The notes under the pieces are model-generated. The model was not told where the DNA came from and did no database searches. It saw only the letters and a list, made by a program, of their open reading frames with translations. Both the position numbers and the translations under genes were made by a program. Source: Aureobasidium sp. EXF-3400 (taxonomy: Eukaryota; Ascomycota; Dothideomycetes; Dothideales; Saccotheciaceae). Taken from it: 64,000 bases of DNA. Where the stretch lies: NCBI GenBank assembly GCA_024195585.1, contig SWBL01000062.1, forward strand, positions 113,632-177,631. The letters run 5' to 3'. Below are positions 41,969 through 51,825 of this stretch, piece after piece; the first letter of the stretch is position 1, and each line of letters opens with the position of its first letter.

Positions 41969-42798
41969 ATGGCAGCAGAACAGCCTGGCGCAGACTATGA
42001 GACTCAGCACGTACATGATGTATACGAGCAGATTGCCTCCCACTTCTCGGCCACTCGCTACAAGGTGTGACTCGATAGTTTGCGATTCCTCGTCGCTCTT
42101 CTGACCGCCTCCTCTCTTAGCCATGGCCTGTGATCGAAAAGTTTCTCAAAGAGTTGACTCCTGGATCTGTAGGACTGGACATTGGCTGCGGAAACGGCAA
42201 ATACTTGACTGTCAATCCTGATGTCTTTATTGTTGGCAGTGACCGCTCGCCCTCACTCATCAAGTTCGCCTCGGCGCACCAACCGCACGCTGCAGTCGTA
42301 TCCGACATCCTCGCTCTACCTCATCAAAATCACCACTTCGACTTTGCCATCAGCATTGCCGTGCTCCACCACCTGTCAACCCCAGAACGTCGCGTAGAAG
42401 CCGTTCAAACCATCTTAGACACACTCAATACCAATGGCAAAGCATTGTTGTATGTATGGGCCCTGGAACAGAAAGACAGCAGAAGAGGCTGGGACGAGGG
42501 AAACCAGCAAGACACTATGGTGCCTTGGGTTATGCGCGAGAAGAAAGAGAAGCAAAAGAAGGATCGCAAGCAGCAGAACAAGGGAGACGCTGCTCAACAA
42601 ACAGAAGCCTCGGCCGATCAGATACAGACGACTGGCACGAGCCTCGAGCCTGCTGGCGACAAGACCTTCTACCGCTACTATCATCTCTACCGTAAAGGAG
42701 AGCTAGAGCAGAACATCGAGCTGGCTGGTGGCACAATTGTAGAAGCCGGCTACGACAGAGACAATTGGTGGGCTATTTGCCAGAGAAAACAGACTTGA
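41969..42798 (+). CDS. trm9: tRNA wobble-uridine carboxyl methyltransferase Trm9
   Basis: Exon 1 (41969-42064, MAAEQPGADYETQHVHDVYE then QIASHFSATRYK) is joined across an intron of 42065-42120 (GTGTGA, TTCTGACC branch, CTTAG) to exon 2 (42121-42798), forming RYKPWPVIEKFL; the product is 257 aa. The HVHDVYEQIASHFSATRYKP motif is the Trm9/ABH8 hallmark. SAM-binding motif I is GLDIGCGNGKYL (about 50-61), then GSDRS, SDILALP and FDFAISIAVLHHLSTPERR. YVWALEQ precedes a variable charged insert, and the ending EAGYDRDNWWAICQRK is conserved. With Trm112 the enzyme makes mcm5U in tRNA-Arg and tRNA-Glu, tuning translation of stress proteins. A frame-only reading would start at Met in exon 2 and lose the first 37 residues. 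Its 3' end lies 12 bp from utr4. Confidence 0.95.
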
Positions 42799-42810
42799 TA
42801 AGGGCTTCTA

Positions 42811-44023
42811 TCACTTGATGAATCTGTAGTCGATCTGTGCAGGAGACAGACTGATCTCGTTCAGCGTCTCGATGACCTGGTACTTGGCCTTATCTTCTTC
42901 GCTCAGAGGGGCATTGCCGGGTCTGTCAACAACCACAGACTGCATACCTGCCTCAATGGCAGCCTGAACCTCTTTGACGTTATCGCTCAGGAAGAGAATA
43001 CTGTCGGCAGGCTTGCCCAACTCCCCGGCGATTTTGGTGTAGCTGCTGGCATCATGCTTCAAGCCAGCGTTGGTCGTATCAAACCACCCGTCGATCAATC
43101 CTTGGAGGTTTTGTGTACGTTTCTCATCCGGTCCACCGAGCGGGTCCTTAACGTGTCCAAAGAGAAGCTTCTGCGCGAATATGCTGCCTGAGGAGTAGAT
43201 GACAAGCTGTTTAGATGAGTCATGCCAGTGCTTTAGCTGAGGAGCGACATCGTCGAACAGAGGAGTGGAGTAGGCGCCGTTCTCGTAGCCGGCCTGCCAT
43301 AGATAGCCTTACGAAACAAAACTTCGAGTCAGACATTTTTCCACCTGTGTGGGCCTGAGATAAGAGCGGCCGAGAATTGTTGTATGACTCACCTTGCAGG
43401 TTCTTGAGATAGGCAATCTTGACATCGCGGGCTGTCAAGTCCTTGACGTGAGCTTCAAAGGCTTCTGGAGATGCTTGGGCCTCGGCAGGGAAAGCATCAC
43501 GGTAGGGCTTGAAGTCTGCAGAGTCCCATCGTTCATGGATGACGCCTGAGAGAGCTTTCAAGGCGTAAGGGAACTTTACACAACGTCAGCCAGCGTGACA
43601 ATGTCGAGATAGCATGCCAAAGGCAACAAGGTTTTGCAGATCCAATAATGTGATGATAAGAACGAAGAAGTGAAGGCATATAGACTCGATATGGCGTATG
43701 ACTACGATATCAATACGATGTTCTTCAACGTGATGTGATCAGGTGGCCATGTGACGAGTTCAAAAGAAAGGAAAAAATCTCAGACCTACCAGAGTGTCCT
43801 TGACAAAGGAGATAGGGCAGACAGTTCCCTCTGTAGACAGAAACAATCAGCCATCCTTATCGTAACGAATAGTTGTTCTTTTCTCAGCATTTCCTTGATA
43901 GTGCGGTGAGTGGTGCATAGGAAATCCTTCGAAGCATTTTTGCTGCCCCGCACCAACTGATGGCATCGATTACATACCGATATCGAGCAGCACTGTGCCC
44001 ACGTTCTCATGTTCTGGGAGCAT
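42811..44023 (-). CDS. utr4: Enolase-phosphatase E1 / acireductone synthase (Utr4)
   Basis: There are four exons: 44023-43978, 43830-43790 (41 nt), 43573-43393 and 43307-42811. The introns are 43977-43831, 43789-43574 and 43392-43308. Together they encode 254 aa. The spliced start MLPEHENVGTVLLDIEGTV then CPISFVKDTLFPYA contains the HAD motif D14-x-E16 that defines this family. Exon 3 supplies LKALSGVIHERWDSADFK and the cap domain. Exon 4 gives GYLWQAGYENG, QLVIYSSGSIFAQKLLF and the metal site ILFLSDNVKEVQAA. The enzyme converts diketo-methylthiopentyl phosphate to acireductone in methionine salvage from methylthioadenosine. Intron 1 splits the codon of catalytic E16, so correct splicing is essential. 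The larger introns (147 and 216 nt) are unusual for this window. Confidence 0.92.
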
Positions 44024-46107
44024 CGTGTTTTGTTGGCGAGATGGCTGGCCTCTTTTTTTTTTTGATATGGTGTTGCACAATGTGCGGTGTAAAAGTCTAG
44101 ATGCACTTTGGGGTGCGCGAAAGCTTCTGCGGGACCGAAATGGAAGCTGCATTGGGGTATCCGCACACCTTGATGTCGCTCAACTGTTCAGCACTTTTCT
44201 TTTTAGTAAGATCTCCATGGATTGCACCACAGACCATAGTGCACTTGAATCCGCAATTGGCGCTTCAAAATCAGAATCCCGTTCTTCACGTTTCGAGAAT
44301 AAATCAGGTCGCATCAGGCCATCCAAGCACGGCAGATCTAACAGAATCACAGCAGGTCCAAAGGGGTCTGTTGGGCAGATAGCATAGTTTATTCGAGCTC
44401 GATGAGCGGTGTACACGATACATAAACTATCGCACCACTGCATCACTGGCGCATGCTGGCGGCCAGTCTTGTGAAAGTTACCTTAAGGTATCCAGGTACA
44501 CCATGCGGGGCAATATGAGTAGCTTCGACGTTCGAGGCAGCTGCACCCGTTATACAAAGATACCGTCCTCGTGCCCATTGGATGGCTAGACGCGCACCGC
44601 AAGGTATTGTTTCGAGTTGCCGCCGGCCAGAGTACACTTGTATGGCATTGATACAGTAATGCCAATGCCAGAAGGCGTGGTACCTGGAAGCATGTCTCCT
44701 GTTGGATCAAGGATGATGTACTTTTGCGAGGAGGCTGGGCTCTACGGCCGTCGGAGATAGCATAAGGTATGCATAAAACTAGCGGATAAGCATGTTACTA
44801 TTCTTCTCAAACACGTGGAGTGTTGGTGGCAAGCGTGGCACTCGGGCAAAGGACAAAGGTTGTAACTAGGCCGGCTTAGTTGGCATATCGACCTGCGTGT
44901 GACCTGCTTGCGGGACCAGACCCGATGCATACAAGCCCTTTACAACTGCGCGATCGGACTCGCAGACTAGGCGGCAGAAAGAGAACAAACGTCTGCTGGA
45001 TGGAGAATTGATTGAATACCCAACCTCGAGCATTGAACAATGCATTCGTCCTTCTGGTGAAGCACACCGACATTGTTTTGATGCAGCAGGCACTCCACTG
45101 CGCCCCACGTCCGCTTGCCGGAGCATGCAGCATCGTTGTCGCTCGAGCTTGCTACGTTCGTACCTGAGGATCATCGGCATGTTGGTGGATCAAGCACAAC
45201 TTTTTGTGCATAACATTGCGAATGCCCTCTATCAATCTGCTGCGATGTTTCATCAACACATCACCTGCTCTTTTGCAGCCTGCGATCGCAATCACAACGT
45301 GACTCATTCAACCGTCTTTGGCTGGGCCGGTCTCGCAGTTGTGACTTCGAGACATGCTGCTGAGCGAGGGAAGCACTAGTTTCTGGGAGTGTGTACTGTG
45401 AGAACGAGAGTTGGTAACACGAATGCTGCGACGTATTCTCGATTGATAAAATTTTCATAAATATACAAGACATCGGCAGCAGGTTCCCGCTGCGACCCCA
45501 TGGGATGGTTGATTGGCCGAAGCCGGGGAGAGGCAGGGGTGGTGAGATGTCTGTCAAGCCACTTTCGTGGACAAAGGGCCGCGGGTCTCTGATTCGGACG
45601 ATCTAACAGGTGATAAGGATAGTTACGTGCCTAGAGGTCGAGGCAGAGGAGTTCTAAGCGATTGGAAGGAAGAAGCACTGGGCTGACACGGCATCAAAAC
45701 AGCTGGCCCGACCGAAGAATTGTTTGTTGACAGGCGGTGCATGCGAATAACCTAATCAGACCGACCTAACAGGCATGCACAATGCGTTACGTAGGAGAGA
45801 CGGTTTCAGGCTTCATTCAATTGACAGAGATTACGAAGACTTGGTCGCAGCAGGGAGGTGTTTCGTAAGAGCCTGATGCGAAGGAAATGACGCTCGCCAA
45901 TTCCCGAATATTCTCAATCAGCTTTCCAAGACAAAGGATGACGAACAAAGACGTGCCTGGCAGAGCAGAGCGACCAAGGCCAAGGTCAGGTGGGCCCCGG
46001 GAGCACGCAAAAGGTGTGGCGGTTCTATTGATGTAACTAGTAACGGTATCGGGCCATTTACGGATCTGTGCGTGTGCGTGGTGACTGGCCGGGACTTGTC
46101 GCCGATG
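44024..46107. other. Intergenic, 2.1 kb, utr4 5' flank
   Basis: No gene is supported. Frames at 44866-45180 and 45008-45379 overlap on opposite strands and lack motifs. The distal part probably holds the promoter for the long Ksp1-type kinase leader. Confidence 0.45.
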
Positions 46108-47237
46108 GGGTTCCACCTCCTTCTGCTGTCGTTCCTGCCCTCTCTATCTTTCGACTCACACCGCTAAGCTCTCTTGTCTTTGTTTCCCTTTAACCTCATT
46201 CAATCGCCATCCCCTAAGCCAGCTCCAATTCTCACCACTCTCGTACCTACTGCCTCAGCTCGAGTGTTTCGAATCGTTCCTGCCAATCTAGTCGCCGTTG
46301 CATTCCTCGCGTTACCCCGACGAAAGCGGTAGTCGAGAGCGCAAGCGCCGATAGCCGATTACACCGACACACCTCAGCTCTCCCTCTCCCTGGATCCTAC
46401 GACTTCCTCCTTCTGTTTCATTGTTTGATTGAGAGCTTTGGACATTCACCTGCCTGTGTGCTGCCTGTTCCTCAGCGAGCTTCAAAAGTTCAGCGACCGT
46501 CAGATCCTCAGCTTCCGCTGCCTCCCCGTCGTACCAGCTCGTCCCACTCAACGGCTTCCTTCGGCTTCCTGCCTATCACCATCTCTCTGAAGCCCAAGGT
46601 CTCCACGCCCACAACAACTCGACGAGATCCTAGTCAACCACCGTCAATTGGCTTCAAGGACTACTTTCAGTTGCATTGATCCCTTCGTCGACCCTGCCGT
46701 CTGGTTCTCTGCTAGGAACAACCCCCTCGATCCTGTACAGCTCCCTCCCCGCCTACAACGACAACAAAGAAGTCAATAGCCATCTCTCCGACAGAGCTCT
46801 ACCGCTTGGTATACTAGACGCACCTCACTTCCGCCTCCGGGTCCGCCCATCCACCTCCCAGCTTGCCCATCTTGCTGCCGGACTCCCTTTCCATACATCA
46901 TTTATTCGATGCTCACATTAACGACCTCTACTGTTTCTTATTCATAGTGCGTTTGGGGCTTTGATCCTCTTTTCCCTGGCTCGTTGCGTCTATCCTGTCG
47001 ATCCTCTCATCATTTATCCATCCTCATCTTTGGCGGATCTGTTTATCGCTGTCTTCTTCACGCCATCCGTGGTCAGCACTGTTGCTTAACTCGCCCTCTT
47101 AGCTCGACACCAAGGCCATCATACCCGATTGGCTTGTACAGCTTTTTCGGTGTCCACCCTCGTCTCCAAGCTGGTTTTCGGAGTCTCGAACCTTTCTACG
47201 TTTCATCTTTAATCCCTCTAAACACATCACCGCCCAA
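46108..47237 (+). promoter_or_regulatory. 1.1-kb ATG-depleted 5' leader of the Ksp1-type kinase
   Basis: On the plus strand, exactly one ATG (46909) occurs between 46108 and the kinase start at 47238. About 15 would be expected by chance. The strand is C/T-rich. Both features point to a long transcribed leader under selection against upstream starts. Leader introns are possible and cannot be ruled out. Confidence 0.6.
46909..46947 (+). promoter_or_regulatory. Single short uORF in the kinase leader (MLTLTTSTVSYS)
   Basis: This 12-codon frame plus TAG is the only ATG-initiated frame in the leader, 290 nt before the kinase ATG. That distance allows reinitiation, so a translational control element is plausible. 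Confidence 0.5.
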
Positions 47238-49358
47238 ATGGATAGCATGCGGAAACAATTTGATCAGGACCTTCTTTTGGACGGTCGTTACCAAACCTTG
47301 TCTCCTCTCAACCATGGTTCTTTTGGAATGGTCTTCTTGGCCAAGAACGTCAAGACTGATGCTACCGTTGCCATCAAGTGCATCATCAAGTCATCAGGCT
47401 CCGACACTTGCCCCACCGCCATCGCAGTTGATGATCGTTCTGAGGAGCTAGAGATTCATTCCCACCTCGGCTCTCACCCCAACATTGTCAGTCTTCTTGA
47501 CACTTTTGAGACAGAGCACCACACGTATCTGGTTATCGAGTTCTGCCCCAACGGAGATCTCTATGAGGCCATTCGTCTCAACAGAGGTCCTCTGGAAACT
47601 GAGCACGTGCGTGACTTTATGATGCAGCTGATCTCCGCCGTGGAGTTCATGCACGATAAGGGAGTCTACCATCGTGACATCAAGCCCGAGAACATCTTCT
47701 TGACTCAATCGGGCTCGATGAAGCTTGGTGACTTTGGTCTCGCTACTAGGGACAAGTGGTCCACAGAGTACGCCGTCGGCAGTGATCGTTACATGGCTCC
47801 TGAGCAGTTCCAAGAGACCAGCTACACCCAGGGCTACTCTCCTGCTGCCGCCGACATTTGGGCTATTGGTATCTGTCTGTTGAACGTCTTGTTCTCACGC
47901 AACCCATTCGCTACTCCTACCCAGTCGGATCCCATCTTTGACGACTTCGTCATGGACCGTCAATCTCTCTTCGACGTCTTCCCAACCATGTCTCAGGACA
48001 CTTTCAATGTCTTGATGCATTGTCTTGCTCTCGACCCTGCCAAGCGCTCTTTGGATGCTGTCCGCTCTGCCCTCAAATCCGTTGTCAGCTTCACCACTGA
48101 TGACGACGCCATGGACGACTTCTGCATTGAGGATCGTGATCCCATCCGTGCCACCCTCAACCGTGAGCCTCTACGCACTCCTTCCATCACAAGTCCCACC
48201 ATCGACAACGGCGGTTGCTTCCCTTGGGCAAAGGCTCTGCGCGAGACTTCACAGAAACATGGTCGTCAACTCTCGGTCATTCCTGACAACGAAAGCTACA
48301 CTGAAGATCTTTTCCCAGAAGAGAAGGAGACTACTGGCAAGAGCTGGTTCACTTCCACGGATCCTGATTCGACCTCGTTGAACTCAACCGTCGAGTCTTC
48401 TCTGGGCATGTCCTACAAGTCTGCCAACAACTCTGCTGAGCTCATTGGCCACGCTTCTTCCAGACCAGTTCCCATTTCTGCATCTGTGCCTATCAAGAGC
48501 TCTCGAGCTTTGGCTTCGGTCTACTCGAACATGGATGAGAACTTCTCGAAGAGCTGGAGCGATCTCTGGGAGGAAGATGAAGAAGAGGAGCTGCAGCACC
48601 CTGCCTTCAATTCGACTGCAAGCCTCGAACGCTGTACCACTGTCAAGCCTTTCGAGCCTAGTCCTTTGTCAGCTGTCACGGCCGCAATGGACATCAAGAA
48701 TGCTTCTGGTCGTTCTTCAACCCCTCGCGGGCTGAGTGAGCTCAAGATCGCCGACGAAGGTCGCGATATTCCTGGCGCTTCTCATCTCAAGCCAGCTGCT
48801 GGTGTTGCTTCTTCTGCACCTGCTCTTCAGAAGTACTCACCGCCTTCCAAGCGATCAATCATCGATAAGTGGTCAGCTTTGGGCAACCTCAGACGTGGAA
48901 ACAAGAACGAACCAGTCTTCTCCTCGAGCAAGCCTACTCCTGTCACGCCTCAGAAGAAGATTGAGAAGCAAGAAAAGACCGAGAAGTACAGTTTCACTCC
49001 CTTCAGTACCAGTGCCAAGAAGCCCAAGTCTCGTGGACGTGCCACCAGCTGGCGTAAAGACAGCCCAATGGCCGCGAACTCACCTGCTCATCATGGCAAC
49101 ACCGCTGCTTGGGAGCGTAAGCCTCAGAGCAACTCTCACATCTCACCTCCTCATGATTTATGGCAAAGCAACCGCGACTGGCGTCAACACCCGGAGCCTC
49201 AACACTTCTTCGACTCGCCTCTCAGTAAGCCCCGCACTCAGCCTGTGACTTGCGGACAGCAACTGTTGAAGTCAAACAAGCCACACGTTGATGCTCTGGA
49301 TGACGACGATATTGGCGATCTTGAGTGGGTTGGAGGTTGGCACGACCTCCACTTGTAG
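47238..49358 (+). CDS. Ser/Thr protein kinase, Ksp1/Ran1-like
   Basis: The protein is 706 aa from one exon. The kinase domain spans about 17-290. The glycine loop is LNHGSFGMVF (first Gly replaced by Asn). VAIK holds K47; the HRD motif is YHRDIKPENIF (D147), the DFG is GDFGLAT (D165), and the APE is YMAPEQF. The loop and the hinge EFCPNGDLYEAI fit the Ksp1/Ran1(Pat1) branch, which in yeasts acts in PKA/TOR-linked control of filamentation, autophagy and meiosis. The C-terminal 400 residues are disordered and Ser/Pro-rich, with an acidic patch (EEDEEEELQ) and basic SR-type sites (KSRGRATSWRKDS) that look like phosphorylation targets. The end DIGDLEWVGGWHDLHL is a short conserved-looking tail. 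It sits behind an unusually long leader with one uORF. Confidence 0.9.
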   Translation: MDSMRKQFDQDLLLDGRYQTLSPLNHGSFGMVFLAKNVKTDATVAIKCIIKSSGSDTCPTAIAVDDRSEELEIHSHLGSHPNIVSLLDTFETEHHTYLVIEFCPNGDLYEAIRLNRGPLETEHVRDFMMQLISAVEFMHDKGVYHRDIKPENIFLTQSGSMKLGDFGLATRDKWSTEYAVGSDRYMAPEQFQETSYTQGYSPAAADIWAIGICLLNVLFSRNPFATPTQSDPIFDDFVMDRQSLFDVFPTMSQDTFNVLMHCLALDPAKRSLDAVRSALKSVVSFTTDDDAMDDFCIEDRDPIRATLNREPLRTPSITSPTIDNGGCFPWAKALRETSQKHGRQLSVIPDNESYTEDLFPEEKETTGKSWFTSTDPDSTSLNSTVESSLGMSYKSANNSAELIGHASSRPVPISASVPIKSSRALASVYSNMDENFSKSWSDLWEEDEEEELQHPAFNSTASLERCTTVKPFEPSPLSAVTAAMDIKNASGRSSTPRGLSELKIADEGRDIPGASHLKPAAGVASSAPALQKYSPPSKRSIIDKWSALGNLRRGNKNEPVFSSSKPTPVTPQKKIEKQEKTEKYSFTPFSTSAKKPKSRGRATSWRKDSPMAANSPAHHGNTAAWERKPQSNSHISPPHDLWQSNRDWRQHPEPQHFFDSPLSKPRTQPVTCGQQLLKSNKPHVDALDDDDIGDLEWVGGWHDLHL

Positions 49359-50426
49359 TCCCAACGCTACCACCACGCTCGCCCTTTTCTGTGCATCTTT
49401 CGTATTCTCGACTCTTCCCACTGTATATTTTCCGGTTATGGTGTTCTTCTTGCAGCCCCAGTTTCATAATCTCCTTTGTTCAACAACTCTACTCAAGCGG
49501 ACGAAAAGAAGCAACTCTCTTGGCGTCTATCGAATCAGCCGCCACCGCTGAGCGGTCGATGGATTATCTTTTTCTGTATCTTTTCTTCTGTCTCATCTCC
49601 AACAACTACATTGAGCGATAACATGGGTTGGCCTGGGTTTGGCCGGTTTGGGGCGTTTTCTTGTTTTCTATTTTCTATCACCACTTCATCATATCACTGC
49701 GGGCTGCAGTAGAGTAAAAAAGCAGACGAAAAGTTGGGTCAAGGATAAAAGGTTTTCTGAGGGAACTCTTCGAGAACGACGACGATGTGCAAAAACAAAA
49801 GCAAGGGCGAGTGTCTCTCGGTGGTCCGTTGGACTCGCTGTCTGTAGAACATGGTTTCCAGACTCCCCACTCAATGATATTCACGTTTAACGATTCCTTT
49901 AATTTTTCTTGCTTGTCCTTTGTAAATTGTGCTGTGTCTCTTCGTGAGTTCCATTGTTTTGTGCTCTTACTGGATGCTCCAAGTTAAAATTCAATCGGGT
50001 TCTCAACACGGTGATTTGGTCGACTGACTGAACTCGATTCTTACAGCAGTCCTTGTGGTGCAGAGTAGAGCTTTGTTGTAACATGACCGTCAATGCAGAT
50101 ACTCCATGAGGTCGACGAGGAGCTGGTATTGCTCTAATCTATGGTCGAGGGTACAACCCTGGCTCGATGTCTCAAAAAGGTAGGTCGACGCGAGACGAAC
50201 ACGAGCATCAAGTTTCATGTCTGTCTGCCGAGAATCTTATCATACTGCGCCGCAGCCGTGCCAGTTTGTATTTCTACTACACAAATCTCCTCTACACTTT
50301 GCTATACCACGATTCTATACTCAGGTCGAGGGAGGGTAACTGCTTTCCAAGTCTACTTCGACAATCGCGTCCTTTCGATTCGCTTGCTATTGGTCCATAA
50401 GCCAACGATTCTTGAAGGGCCTCAAT
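49359..50426. other. Intergenic, kinase 3' flank and GNAT promoter
   Basis: T-rich sequence with several short frames on both strands. Nothing is gene-like. The kinase 3' untranslated region probably fills the first few hundred bases. Confidence 0.45.
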
Positions 50427-51134
50427 ATGCCTATCCGACCGGCGAATTTTGCAGACTTGCTACCAGCAGCACATGTCTGCGCGAGAGCATTCGCAGATGA
50501 AGATCTGTTCGGTGTCAAAATCCACCCAAACAGATCAGCCTTCCCGATCGATATGTATCTGTTCTTCTTGCGACAACTTCGAAGTGATTTCTTCGATGGC
50601 CGCACTACAGTCATGGTTTCGCATCTCAAGGGTCAGTTGACCAGCATAACTGGTGTTGCTGTCTGGATGCGCAAAGGCCCTGGCGGAGATCGCATGGCTG
50701 CTTCTCAATCATGGCTTGCATGGTTCACAGGACGGTTCATTATTCCTGCATACAACTATCTTGAATCTCTTGTCTGGCCCAACCGTGCCGCAGATCCAGC
50801 TATGGTTGATGTCCTGGATCGCGCCATGCCATTCACAGAACACTACTGGAAAACTCCCGAACGCCTCGAGAATTGGTACTTGTCTCTCCTAGGCACTGGT
50901 CCTGAGTATCAAGGTCATGGCTATGGCAAGGAACTGCTCAAATGGGGGATGGATCGCGCTACCGAAGAAGGCATTTGCGTCTCCCTGGTGAGCGCGAACA
51001 ACAAGCATGGCTTCTACAAACGATATGGTGTGGACCAAGAGGTGGGATATGCTACTGAAGGTGGAAAGGAGAATCCAATTCAGGACGTTGCTGGTGGAAT
51101 GATTCTTTTCTCTCAGAAACTGGGAAAGCACTGA
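50427..51134 (+). CDS. GNAT-family N-acetyltransferase, 235 aa
   Basis: The start MPIRPANFADLLPAAHVCAR is typical of fungal GNAT proteins, with ADE and acceptor-binding helices following. Motif A for acetyl-CoA is near 150-170: LSLLGTGPEYQGHGYGKELL, containing the Q-x-x-G-x-G pyrophosphate loop (QGHGYG). Motif B follows (GICVSLVSANNKHGFYKRYG). The middle contains a Trp-rich insert (SWLAWFTGRFIIPAYNYLE) common in fungal members of this group. Substrate unknown; small-molecule amines are likelier than histones given the fold subclass, which is inference. The frame opens 15 nt upstream without an ATG, so 50427 is the start. Confidence 0.85.
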   Translation: MPIRPANFADLLPAAHVCARAFADEDLFGVKIHPNRSAFPIDMYLFFLRQLRSDFFDGRTTVMVSHLKGQLTSITGVAVWMRKGPGGDRMAASQSWLAWFTGRFIIPAYNYLESLVWPNRAADPAMVDVLDRAMPFTEHYWKTPERLENWYLSLLGTGPEYQGHGYGKELLKWGMDRATEEGICVSLVSANNKHGFYKRYGVDQEVGYATEGGKENPIQDVAGGMILFSQKLGKH

Positions 51135-51825
51135 GGACGGATTTGTTAATCTGCAGGGTCTTCAATTCGTCTTGACATCAAGACAGGCATTACAAGCGAG
51201 CTCGTAAAACCGAAGATCTTCTGATAGAAGATGGAAGACACTCAGTAAAAACCTTTATTATGCATCCGATGCTAATGCTATGATCCTTTGTGAATGTAAC
51301 CGAGCCCATCTCCAGATGTGTTGTTGGCTTCATCGTTCATGAGGTCGGCACTTCGCATGCCTAGCCCCTGACCATAGCTTCACCATCGGCAACAAACCAA
51401 TAGCAATAGATTTCCTGTAACTTGCTAAGCATGTTACTTGAGAGTGATAACTGTTCTGCTGAGAGAGACTACACACTAGCCTTGCACCTATTCACTGCCA
51501 AGGATTCGGTAGATCCGGCCCGGATCATTAGCCGATCTTACTTGGCGTTCTTTACCTTTTTGGACCGGTCGAGACTCCGAACGCCTGGCTTCCTTCTTTC
51601 CTCGTGCTTAAGCCTTCTGTTTGTCGCTGACCCTGTTTTCGTGCGCTGCTGGCTAACAGCTACATTAGTATTCTCGTTCATCGTGCCCCATCTTCTATGT
51701 CAGCCCTCTAAGGGATCCTGAACCGTCACGACTATCAGTATTAGCGACGGAGAGGGATCCGTTGACATACACAAGCTTGTTTACTTACTGCTTAATCAAA
51801 CAAGCAGACCACCACCACGCTCGAA
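51135..51825. other. Intergenic, promoter of histidine kinase gene
   Basis: No gene is supported. The final 30 bases before the start (accaccaccacgctcgaaATG) have G at -3 and resemble a normal leader. Confidence 0.45.

Noticed and set aside
43786..44166. 126-codon minus-strand frame at the utr4 5' end
   Set aside because: It reads through utr4 intron 1 in the wrong frame. The correctly spliced exons give the conserved DIEGTV motif instead.
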